From Actinernus sp. WN-2022 (lineage: Eukaryota > Cnidaria > Anthozoa > Actiniaria > Actinernidae): a stretch of 64,000 nt of DNA. This document shows, piece after piece, positions 55,251 through 64,000 of the stretch. The number at the start of each line of letters is the position of its first letter. Positions within the stretch are counted from its first letter, which is position 1. The notes under the pieces were generated by a model. The model ran no database searches and was not told where the DNA came from. It was given only the letters and a program-made list of their open reading frames with translations. The translations under genes were made by a program, and so were the position numbers. Location of the stretch: NCBI GenBank assembly GCA_030867875.1, contig JAOWCC010000916.1, positions 310,001 to 374,000 of the forward strand. Reading direction: 5' to 3'.

Positions 55251-55429
55251 AATAGGTGGGTTCATTGTTCGACCTGAGATTATTGTCGTCCTTTGTATAT
55301 TCCAGCATGAATATGTATACCTCGTTCATATAAGGGCAACAATCTCTTACTGTCTGCCTCTCGCTTGTTGGAAACACAAAGTAACAGAGCTCCAGTTTTG
55401 ATAAACGCCATGGTAGAACCAACTCCTAC

Positions 55430-56420
55430 TGTTCAACTTTTCAATGAATTTAAGAGTTTTATGTCCAGAGAATTTAGGGAGAGACCCAACAGGCTATTCA
55501 GTGTGCAGTTAAAAAGATTCGGTTAGAACAGCAGAAATATCACATGTTTAAAGCTAAGGGAAATCAAGAACAGTTCGACCATGAGGAAAACTCTTGAGAT
55601 TTTTCAAAGATGCCGGAGTTGCCGTTCAAAGAGTTAAAGAGCAAAAGGCGTGTGCAAATTTACAAGAAGGTAAAGAACTTTGTTAAGTCGTATGAAGCTC
55701 ATAACGTTAGCAGATCTTCATGGGTGGGATTGCGCTACTGAGTACAGGAAAATGCCGACTGCCGACGTGCAGATTTGTAAAGTTTTAAAGTCTGTTGAGT
55801 CTGCTAGAGAGAAGAAAAAGATGGCTAAAATTTGCTGTTAAATCGAAGTACGATTTATTTAGGGCTCGAAATATGCTTAGCAAGCCTTTTGTTATTAATG
55901 ATTGTCATTTCTTCTATGAATTCTTCTTGTCATTACTGCGGGAGAAACGGTCTCTTATGGAGGAACTGTTACCTCGGGAACCTCGCTGGTCGTACAACAG
56001 TCCAGCCAAATGTGCAAGCCTCCCAATGCCAGCTCGTCCAAATTCCTATTTCTTCCAACCAAGTTGTCTCCCTGGGAACGAGAATGAATTTCCGCCGATC
56101 GACTATCAACCTTTTCAAGATTTCTTCAATCGTAGTGAAGGTGAGATTGTTTATTATTCATTTGTTTTATTGGATAAGCAAGGCGAGATAGTTGAGAGCT
56201 TTAATGATCAGAGTGTGCAAGGTAGAATTTCTTCCAATAAATTATGGTGGTTCAAAAAGTTGCAATTGCCGGTGCCGGTGTACTTAATAAAGATTGAAAT
56301 TCCTTTTGTGCAGTTACCTCCGCCTTGTTTTCTGTATAAATAATAGAAGTTCATTGAACCACGCAGAGTTTGTTGTTGATGCAATTGACGAATTGTTGTC
56401 ATGGCAGCATGACGTGATCT
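55430..56420 (+). mobile_element. DIRS-like remnant 2 (gag-like part and start of pol)
   Basis: RLEQQKYHMFKAKGNQEQF (about 55520-55575) and RRVQIYKKVKNFVKSYEAHNV are DIRS gag-like. A zinc-knuckle-like CHYCGRNGLLWRNC lies near 55935-55975. The pol start pattern VQGRISSNKLWWFKKLQLP and IEIPFVQLPPPCFLYK...LNHAEFVVDAIDELL (56215-56395) matches the 'KGRL..H..FW..I......I..GYKIPF' region that precedes DIRS RT. Broken frames; no RT core remains. Confidence 0.55.
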
Positions 56421-56459
56421 TACTCGGCTCCTCCTTAGTTTATTCCTCTATCTTTTACA

Positions 56460-57070
56460 ATAATGCCAGACTCTGATCCACTAACGGTTGCGAACCTAAA
56501 GAAGTTATGGAATTCGGAACTTCTGCCGAACATCAGGAGATTAGAGCAGAAATCTAACTTGAAATTGGCAAGCTAAACACCTCGTTGAATGAACTGACTT
56601 GGCGGTTTAAGAATATTGACACTTCAAAGCAGCTCCTGAGTGACAAATATGACACCTTCCTTACTTCACTACAAGCCTCTAAGAAGCAGATGGCAGATCT
56701 GGGTAATAGGGTTCTTCAGCTTACCAACCTCTTCATCGTGAGCACCAACACAATGTCAGACGTAAAAATTATAAACCGAATGCAGCAATATTCCAGGAGA
56801 GATGGTTTAGAACTAACAGGGATCCCTCTTCTGCCTACTGACCGACCAGAGAAACTTGTACTAGAGGTGGGTCAAGTTATTGGAGTTACTATAAGAAATG
56901 AGGAAGAAAGATCGAATCATCGTGAAATTTGTCCGACGTCAAAAGTGTGACGAATTCTACCAGTCACGCAAGTACCTTGTTGGGTAGAGAACAAAAGACC
57001 TTCCCTCAGTCGAATGTAAATCGGGAAAGAGTGTCTATAGAACCACGAAAGTCTTCATTAACGAGTCTCA
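56460..57070 (+). pseudogene. LINE ORF1-like fragment
   Basis: MPDSDPLTVANLKKLWNSELLPNIRRLEQ, a coiled coil (MNELTWRFKNIDTSKQLLSDK...), then NRMQQYSRRDGLELTGIPLLP and VLEVGQVIGVTIRN, the RRM-like part of L1-type ORF1 proteins (QYSRRDCLEI.GIP). Decayed further downstream (about 56935-57070). Frameshift near 56578. Confidence 0.65.
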
Positions 57071-57496
57071 TACCCCATACAGGAATAGTCTCTTACCCCA
57101 TACAGTAATGGTCTCTTCTCTACGTTTCATCGCTGCAACAAAACGGTCTGAACATACAGTACCGCCTGGAATTATTGAAGCATCGGGTCGTGATTTTACC
57201 GCGGTCAAATTATTCGCTGCGGTCATGACACAATAGGGATTAATTTGTTGTCCTCAAGGGAAGTGTACTCGTTTACAATTTTTGACAGCAAAGACAGCAG
57301 AGCTAACCTAGAAAAAAAAAGAGGACATAGTCACAGGTACCTGGCTATGTTGATGAATTCATTGCTGCACAGATTAAGCGAGGTATGTTTAGAGATAGAC
57401 CTTAAAAGACTGAAGCTTGATTTTCACTGGGAATCGGTCGCATATTTTTACCTATAAAATAGCATGTCAAAATCGCTACTAAATCGAAAGGGCTGA
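57071..57496. other. Non-coding
   Basis: No gene or repeat recognised before the IS3EU-like element; the frame at 57245-57457 is not convincing. Confidence 0.4.
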
Positions 57497-57502
57497 CCTA
57501 TA

Positions 57503-57791
57503 TATGGCGCGCCGATCCGGACAAAAATACTTATCTTGAAATATATACAACTTGTTGTGAAATTATAGAACTTGATTGAAAAATATACAACTAGTTAGGA
57601 TAAATATACGACTTGTTTGTAAAATATACGACTTGTTTGTGATATATACGACTAGTTTAAAAAATATCTACGGCTTGTTTGAAAATATACGACTTGTGTC
57701 AAAATATACGACTTGTGTCAAAATATAATACTTAGCCCGCGATGATTCGGTCAGCAGACACACTTCGCATGGAGGAAGCCCGGGTACTAGT
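57503..57791 (+). repeat. Left TIR with subterminal repeats
   Basis: After the GC-rich tip (contains GGCGCGCC) come about nine copies of a ~20-bp motif (AAAATATACGACTTGTTTGT and variants), then the unique part ending GGAGGAAGCCCGGGTACTAG. The repeats are likely transposase-binding sites. Confidence 0.9.
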
Positions 57792-57818
57792 CGCTTTCGC
57801 TTCCCATGCACACACAAA

Positions 57819-59541
57819 ATGGCGTCTTCTAACGATCTGGCTGTATTTGTTGACATTTTAAGTGATGGAAAAATAATATATCAAGAGATTCAAAGAAAAC
57901 TATTCATTGCCGATGACGAAGAAGCTAATTTACTTCAAAATCGTTGCAAACAATTTATCACTGCACTCCTTATTGTCTCAAGGCCACTAGAATCATATCC
58001 GCACATTATGGATGATGTACTACAAGCAGTTGTGGAATTCCAGAAGATTAATAACCGAATAGAAGAGCGATTTCATGAATTACAGCAAACTAACACACAG
58101 TATGTGTGCCCTACGGAGTCTCTGTGCCAAAGAAAAGGTCGTCCAAGCCTTGTAATTCCCAAAGAACAGCTAGAAGGCTTGCGATCTCTTCATTTCTCGT
58201 GGACTGCTATTGCTAAAATGCTGGGTGTGTCAGAGAAAACATTGAAACGCAGAAGAGAAGCTTACAACATTCCTTCATCGTTTGAGCTTTTTTCTGAAAT
58301 AAGCGAAGACGAAATTGACCTTTTTGTGAAATTTGATTTGGGTATATCGCCGAATTCAGGTGAAAGAATGATGATGGGTTGGTTTCGAGGAAGAGGACTT
58401 CGTATTCAGAGATGGAGGCTTAGGGAATCAATGATGATGGTAGATCCAGTCGGTAGAGAACTCAGAAGAAAAACAGTAACTAGAAGAAGAGTTTACTCTG
58501 TACCAACACCTAATTCTTTGTGGTAAGAACATACATGTATTTGCTAAATCAATTAATTGAAGCACATACCAGAAGTGGGCTTTAAGCTTCATGTGTGGGG
58601 TACCACCTTTTTTATTCATGAACACCAGATTTTCAAAATTACAAATTAGTTATATGTACTTAATTTTAGCCATACACACAATTTATTTATTTTTATAAAG
58701 CAATTATGACAACATAAGCCAATGATATCTTAATGTTTTATCTTTCAGGCACATTGATGGACACCACAAACTGATACGATGGCGAATTGTTATCCATGGT
58801 GCCATTGATGGTTATTCAAGAACTGTTGTTTTTCTTAAGGCTTCAACGAATAATGAAGCATCTACGGTTCTTGAACTCTTTTTAAAAGCTACTGAGATTT
58901 ACCATTTTCCACGAAGAGTGAGAACAGGCTATGGTACTGAAAATGTTGCAATAGCAAGGGAGATGCTGACTAGATTTGGAGTAGATTCCAATCCAATGTT
59001 AACTGGACAATCATTGCATAATCAACGAATTGAAAGGCTTTGGCGTGATGTGTACAATTATGTAGTAATGTACTACAAAAACATTTTCTATTATTTGGAG
59101 AAAACACAGGTGTTAGATCCCTGTAATGAAATTGATGTGTATTCATTGCATTATGTGTACCTACCACAGCTAAACAACACAATAGACCAGTTTGTAATGC
59201 AGTGGAATAATCATCCAGTTTCAGGTGAGGGTGGATATTCGCCTCTTCAGATGTGGACAGAGGGATTTTACAATAATGCACTATCTGATTATACTACTGT
59301 CAAAGATGTATTGGGCCCAAACATTGCTGACAACAATTATGGGATTGATGATAATGCACCATTACCTGAACTACAAACTGTTAACCATGTTGAAGTGCCC
59401 AAATCTACCATTCAACTTTCTGAAAATGAGTTCTCAACTTTATTGGATACAGTCAACCCACTTTCTGATGATGATGAACATGTCATTTCTCTGTTTTCAA
59501 ATGCAAAAAGAGTTTTACAAGGTATTTTATCCAACCGATAA
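57819..59541 (+). CDS. IS3EU-like DDE transposase (catalytic Asp lost)
   Basis: Two exons, 57819-58522 and 58749-59541 (donor GTAAGA, acceptor TTTCAG, join within the Trp codon of LWHID), 498 aa, open throughout. An N-terminal helical region is followed by HTH-type DNA binding (GRPSLVIPKEQLEGLRS...AKMLGVSEKTLKRRREAYNI, about residues 108-155), the conserved block SGERMMMGWFRGRGLRIQR..RESMMMVDP, then the rve/DDE core: Asp238 (LWHIDGHHKL), position 295 in RTGYGTENV and Glu330 (HNQRIERLWRD). The second acidic residue should be Asp (RTDHGGEN in the 48.3-kb copy) but codon 58927-58929 is GGC, Gly. Spacing 34 residues to Glu330. Start ATG 28 bp inside the TIR. Otherwise intact, so the protein may still bind the ends. 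Confidence 0.9.
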
Positions 59542-59811
59542 TTATATCCAACCACATAAGAAAAAAATTCAAAAGAAAGTTCAAAATATTGGTACTCAAT
59601 GTAACTGTAACAAAGGTTTATATAAGAAAAGTATTTTGTAATAAAATACATGTAATAAGATTGACATAACTGTAACAAATGTAACTTTAAAATTTAACTA
59701 TAAAATTCAATTCTATGCTATGAAAAACAACTAAATGTTGTGAAAGACTTCAATGGGAAAACATGACAATATGCTGCTACATTTCAAAGAGTCCTATTGT
59801 AAGTTTCACAG
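59542..59811. other. Convergent intergenic spacer inside the transposon
   Basis: AT-rich, with AATAAAATAC near 59640 that could serve as a polyadenylation signal for the transposase. No coding. Confidence 0.4.
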
Positions 59812-62584
59812 CTAACATTTTCCAAAGCCAACTCCATTTAATATTGCATGATGGATCAGGTTGGTGAACTCTGAACAATCATCATGACCTCTAGGCAGAC
59901 TGAGGGTCAATGAACAGGTTGATGACCACGGCAGCCTCCTGACATTCTTTTCCATGTCGTAGAATTCAATTGATATCGGGTTATCAAAGCCAAGAGGTGG
60001 AACACGGTCAGCTCCTGTTATGAATATCAGCAAGTCCTCAATAGACAAGCCGTCAATCTCACCATCCTCCAAGTCCTGTAGGAAGACTTCAAAGCAGTAC
60101 ATGGTCTTCTCTTCCTTCTCTCTGTCGTTTGAACCACTTTCAGAATATGCAATAAAATAAAGCTTTCTAAAACTTGCGTGAGTGAGCTTTTCACTGCTTT
60201 CTGAAAGAACAGCATTGAAAATGTCAGGATTGTTTAGTACCGTATCACCAAATCCTCCAATGAAATTCAGGCCATTTTTGAATTGTTCAATCTCGGCATG
60301 TACTGAAAATAGCAGTGCTTGTTTGAGAAGGCAGTGTTGGATTTCACTTTTCTTGGAGATATCAGAAGTGTAGATTTGGGTATATCCATAATTTGCAATC
60401 AATTCAGCTTTAGAATTCTTAATTGCAATAAACTCATCATTGGTGGAACAGGACTCCAGATCTTTGAGAACTTTCTTGATCTCCTCGTCAGTTACAACAT
60501 TTATTGCCTGATCATGGTTAAATGGAAGGTCTTTGATGACCAAATATGCATCTGAAGAAAGGGACTTGAACCCAGTGGGCCTCCCTGGAGAATACTCCAA
60601 GACACTAGTTTTCCTGCCATTTCATATTTTTTTGAATGCAGTAATTGAAGATCATGAGCAAACCATTTACCTTGAAGAAAAAAGTACAAAATGAGTCTTG
60701 AATCAACAAGCTATGAAGTGTAAGTCAGACAAAAACTTACTAACATTTCCTACGACATAATGAAATTTCGAAGTAAAACCTCCATAATTTTGAAAGAATT
60801 TGAGTGCACAATGCTACTCATAGACCTTATACATGTGAACTAATTTTCAATATCAGAAATGTGGGATCTTTCTAGTGAAAACAGCCTCTACCATGAGACC
60901 ATGTCAAGATTAACATATTTTGATTTTTTTAAATAGTTTAAGATGAAAGCTCAAGATGGTATCTACAGTAGATAAACTATTAAAATCATCCAGATATGTT
61001 AATTAATCTTGACATGATCTTTCGGGTGAAAGAGGCTGTTTTCTTCAGAAATATCCCACTGATATTAAAAATCAGCTTGTGTGCATAAGGTCTATTGGCT
61101 TATGACTCATAAAACATATTTTTTTTACCTTCAAAAACACCAAGGTTTTTCAAAGACAACATGAGGAGACGGAAATATTCACGTCTAGGTCCACCTGCAT
61201 CCACTCCATCTTCACCTGAATAATAATAATTCAGGTTAGGTATGAATATGCAAACTATGTATAAAAATAAAAATAAACTGTTACTAAGGTTTTCTTACCA
61301 GAGAATGTGATATGAACTGGTTTTAAATAGGAAAATTTACATCTTTGGACTGCTCTGAGGGTACTTGACAGCATATTTTTTCTGTTAACTACAATGTTAA
61401 CATAGTTGTATGTTGTCCAGGTTATCACTGTTGTTGTCCAGGTTATCACTGTTGTTGTCCAGGTTATCACTGTTGTTGTCCAGGTTATCACTGTTGTTGT
61501 CCAGGTTATCATCTATGAATCTTTTTATGACATCCAATGCTTTCACTTCAAAGGAACTGTGACTTTTCAGTTTGATCCCCAAGGCTTGCATGAATAGCTG
61601 CAAGGATTTCAGGGTCATCGTCATCGTCATCGTGATCCAGTATATTGATATACTTGTCATAGCCTGTCAGAGTGTGTGGCTGTTGGCTTTTTTCTTTCTT
61701 TTTAAAGTCTGGTTACTGCAGCTGGACTTTGCAGGAAAGTGGTCAGTGACGACAGATTCTTTACTTGTAGTAGCACAAAGTGAGTCATCCAGTTTCTTGA
61801 TCTTTGGTTTAGGGTGAGTTTCTTCAGAATCACTTGTGGAATTTGTAAAAAAAGGCTGCATCAAACATTCATCATCAGTGCTTTCATCGTTCTGAGCTCC
61901 TTTATTGCCACCATACCACCTCTTCAAACTTGGATCAAAAACTTCAGAAGAAGCCCTAATGTAGATTGGACCTTGTTTTGAAAGATATTTAACAACTTTT
62001 CCATTGAAAGGACCAGACTTAACTTGAATAATTTTACTTCCAATAGCTCTGACAAACTCGTACTTAGGCTCGTCGATGGCTTTAAGCTTTCGCTCAAACA
62101 AATCGTTGAACTTTATTCTAATTTCTTCCTCTGGTATGTCATCAGCGATTTCGACTGCACTCACTGCGTAATATTTCGTATAGAGAGATTCTCGAAAAAG
62201 CCCTCGTGGCACTTCTTCAATATCGGGAGATGGAAGCAGAATCACATCCTTCAATACAGATTTAGACTGACTGCTGGTATTCGTCCGCACTAACTTTCTC
62301 TTTCCACGGGATGTTGCGCCTCCTTTTTGTTTAACCTTTGTGTAATCGATCTTCGAGTTAAAAGAACTGGTCGTCGACGAAGAGGATGACGAAGACGACG
62401 AAGCTTGGCCTCGGATACTAGGAAATAGCTCTCTCAAAGCAGCTTCTCTGTTTTGTGGTGACTCACTTTCTTGACTCTGTGGACCAGCGTTTATACTGTT
62501 GTTTTCTCTTAGAGAATTCACAGCCTCAACAAGTTTGTTCAGTATTTGTTCTGCATGCAGGAGACATAAATACAGGACACACAA
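59812..62584 (-). CDS. Transposon-borne UIM-HECT E3 ubiquitin ligase (frameshifted copy)
   Basis: Minus-strand passenger gene. Exon 61667-62584: Ser-rich and basic N-terminal part, then IKFNDLFERKLKAIDEPKYEF..IIQVKSGPFNGKVVKYLSKQGPIYIRA. Next, in a frame shifted at an A-run near 61690, DHDDDDDDPEILAAIHASLGDQ (61602-61660) has the UIM pattern L..AI..SL. After another shift near 61560 comes VKALDVIKRFIDDNLDNN and a 7-residue repeat. Exon 61129-61215: GEDGVDAGGPRREYFRLLML, the HECT N-lobe start. Exon 59812-60670: GKWFAHDLQLL..GKLVSWSILQGG, a 2-bp insertion near 60590, then the rest of HECT with ITGADRVPPLGF and active-site Cys in SSTCSLTLSLP (codon 59914-59916, minus). It transfers ubiquitin to unknown targets (family role). 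Related to G2E3-like HECT proteins. Breaks may be real decay or assembly errors in homopolymers. Confidence 0.75.
61408..61512 (-). repeat. 21-bp minisatellite coding NLDNNSD repeat
   Basis: Five near-identical copies of GTTGTTGTCCAGGTTATCACT (+ strand). In the minus-strand gene it gives a 7-residue acidic, Asn-rich repeat between the UIM-type helix and the HECT domain. Confidence 0.9.
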
Positions 62585-62619
62585 AGAAGGTGTGATGTGA
62601 CCAATTTGGCGGGAAAATT

Positions 62620-62909
62620 ACTAGTACCCGGGCTTCCTCCATGCGAAGTTTGTCTGCTGACCGAATCATCGCGGGCTAAGTATTATATTTTGACACAAGT
62701 CGTATATTTTACAAACAAGTCGTATATTTTCAAACAAGCCGTAGATATTTTTTAAACTAGTCGTATATTTCACAAACAAGTCGTATATTTTACAAACAAG
62801 TCGTATATTTATCCTAACTAGTTGTATATTTTTCAATCAAGTTCTATAATTTCACAACAAGTTGTATATATTTCAAGATAAGTATTTTTGTCCGGATCGG
62901 CGCGCCATA
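62620..62909 (-). repeat. Right TIR with subterminal repeats
   Basis: Inverse of 57503-57791, with the same tip and array of ACAAGTCGTATATTTT motifs. One motif region differs by a small indel. Confidence 0.9.
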
Positions 62910-62915
62910 CCTATA

Positions 62916-63716
62916 GACCTAGGCTGCGAATATAAAAGTTGAACAGTTGAACTCAGTTCTACTTTTTCGTGAAATGTTAGTGCTTTTGTTTTCTTAAAAC
63001 ATACTTGTACGGAGAGTTAAACTGGGTGCGCGTTACGAAAAGCTGTAGTGTAAATGGTAGCCACGCACGTAAAGACATACCGAAAAATGCCGGTTATAAG
63101 CTCTGGGCTCATTCGTAAGGGTTTTTAGTGGGCTTATAACTGACTGGAAAAAAGTGTTTGGGATTCAGAGGAAATGATTTTATGAAAAATGTATTTGCTT
63201 TATTTTACCAACCAAGTACGAAATAACAATAACTTCTGCTCAAAAGATTGGATACCGTATATCTTCTAATCAAACTTAAAAGTAAGTGATCACGTTGTCT
63301 GGTGTTTAGCAATGTATTTACGTCAGGATTATATATTACAGTTAATTTCACAAAACTGTGGCCGCACGGATTTGCGAGTTCGTTTGGAACTTGGGAACTA
63401 CGTTCCAAAGTACTCAAATTACTTTTGTACCTGTGAATCAAATTGTGATCTTTTAAATGAACTTTGGAACTTCGGTCTGAACTTGATCAGTGAACTTGAT
63501 CACAACAAAGTTGCTCGTGAAGCTCGAAAGTTGGCTGGGAAGTTGGTGGTGAAGTTTGATCCCATTTTAGCATATATACTAATCTTAACGTGGGCTACCT
63601 GTGGTCCATAGGCGCAATCCAAACACGAAAAACGTGGGTTTATACCTTTGCGCATAAATTAACTCAGCATGTCCATGATGAATTAGGATTTACGGTTGGC
63701 GCGTCCTTTCGGTTCT
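62916..63716. other. Right flank of the IS3EU-like element, unrecognised
   Basis: No known gene. The frame at 63312-63611 (99 aa) has no recognisable domain. Confidence 0.35.
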
Positions 63717-63945
63717 TCGCCTCGTGGTTTGAACAGTGCATAAGGTGAGTAGTGATTTATCTCGATAATATGATGTGTTGCTCATCGAAGCGTGGTGACT
63801 GATCAAATTCGAAACTTAACCACAGATCGTCTCTTCTCGCATCAATATTCTTACTGCTTCGCCTGCCTCATGGTTCGAACAGTTCAAAAGGTGAGTAGTC
63901 AATGCTTCTCAATAGTTCAAGTGTTGCTCATCGAAGCCTGAGACA
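63715..63945 (+). repeat. Diverged direct repeat, ~146-bp period, with GTGAGT in each copy
   Basis: CTTCGCCTCGTGGTTTGAAC..GT.CA.AAGGTGAGTAGT and GTGTTGCTCATCGAAGC.TG occur at about 63717-63795 and again at about 63857-63938. Both copies hold the splice-donor-like AAGGTGAGTAG. Possibly duplicated first exons/donors or a simple tandem duplication. Confidence 0.6.
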
Positions 63946-64000
63946 ATGCATTTTCACTAAATTTGCACTGTTTGTAAAGCTAGCCAGCAAACGAGTCTAA

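Larger units (their letters stand above)
57503..62909. mobile_element. 5407-bp IS3EU-like transposon carrying a HECT ligase gene
   Basis: Complete element. TSD CCTATA at 57497-57502 and 62910-62915; tips TATGGCGCGCCGATCCGGAC and exact inverse; TIRs 57503-57791 and 62620-62909 (about 290 bp, few mismatches). A 6-bp TSD and TA(C/T)...(A/G)TA tips agree with what I recall for the IS3EU superfamily. Cargo: a two-exon DDE transposase on + just inside the left TIR, and a multi-exon UIM-HECT gene on - filling the right two thirds, the two genes converging at about 59541/59812. Highly similar TIRs and a perfect TSD suggest a recent insertion. Confidence 0.93.

Noticed and set aside
61255..61512. Thr/Trp-repeat frame opposite the NLDNNSD repeat
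   Set aside because: Alternative frame of the same 21-bp minisatellite; the gene's other exons support the NLDNNSD frame.

Overview
Eukaryotic nuclear DNA, most likely from an anthozoan cnidarian (stony coral or sea anemone). Evidence: AT-rich intron-containing genes with GT/AG borders, Penelope-like, DIRS-like, BEL/Pao, LINE, IS3EU-like, pogo-like and Polinton-type elements, and fragments of families I associate with multicopy anthozoan genes (alpha-kinase, DUF6589-type, Crypton-derived recombinase, HECT, OTU and protein kinase genes). No intact ordinary host gene is visible. The window is a graveyard of mobile elements and broken multicopy genes. The organism call is inference from family content only.

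Layout. 1-6948: right part of a Polinton/Maverick-type element with four small + strand proteins, a retroviral-type integrase, a convergent protein-primed DNA polymerase B, three 71-bp repeats and a 234-bp palindromic terminus. It appears to interrupt an exon of a Crypton-type recombinase gene (6949-7548, - strand). 7744-9728: hairpin MITE and exons of a DUF6589-type gene carrying a 6-residue repeat. 12.4-13.4 kb: intronless, frameshifted alpha-kinase copy. 14-16.5 kb: MITEs. 18.0-19.25 kb: LINE RT. 19.3-21.6 kb: OTU-like pseudogene and a zinc-knuckle exon split by a TTAA-flanked element. 22.2-24.0 kb: Penelope-like element read in frame into a HECT-type gene (24.0-26.9 kb), whose active-site exon is split by a second TTAA MITE. 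27-31 kb: MITEs, a hammerhead-like motif and gene fragments. 32.3-34.7 kb: large LINE fragment (-). 34.9-39.5 kb: kinase and other gene debris. 39.9-44.3 kb: pogo-like MITE, then a 3.05-kb pogo-like transposon with an antisense HIRAN-like gene. 44.9-45.9 kb: Mutator-like foldback element with 9-bp TSD. 46.4-50.6 kb: debris of a zinc-finger family, LINEs, an IS3EU-like transposase and a protein kinase. 51.8-57.0 kb: BEL/Pao 5' end, two DIRS-like remnants and LINE ORF1. 57503-62909: a 5407-bp IS3EU-like transposon with ~290-bp TIRs and a perfect 6-bp TSD.

Most notable. The IS3EU-like element carries a two-exon DDE transposase and, on the opposite strand, a multi-exon ubiquitin gene (UIM-type helix plus HECT lobe with active-site Cys). 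It is a cargo-carrying transposon with a ubiquitin ligase passenger. Its transposase has lost the second catalytic Asp by one base change, judged against a second copy in this same window. Together with the HECT gene at 24-27 kb and the OTU-like remnant at 19 kb, ubiquitin-pathway genes are repeatedly associated with transposons here.
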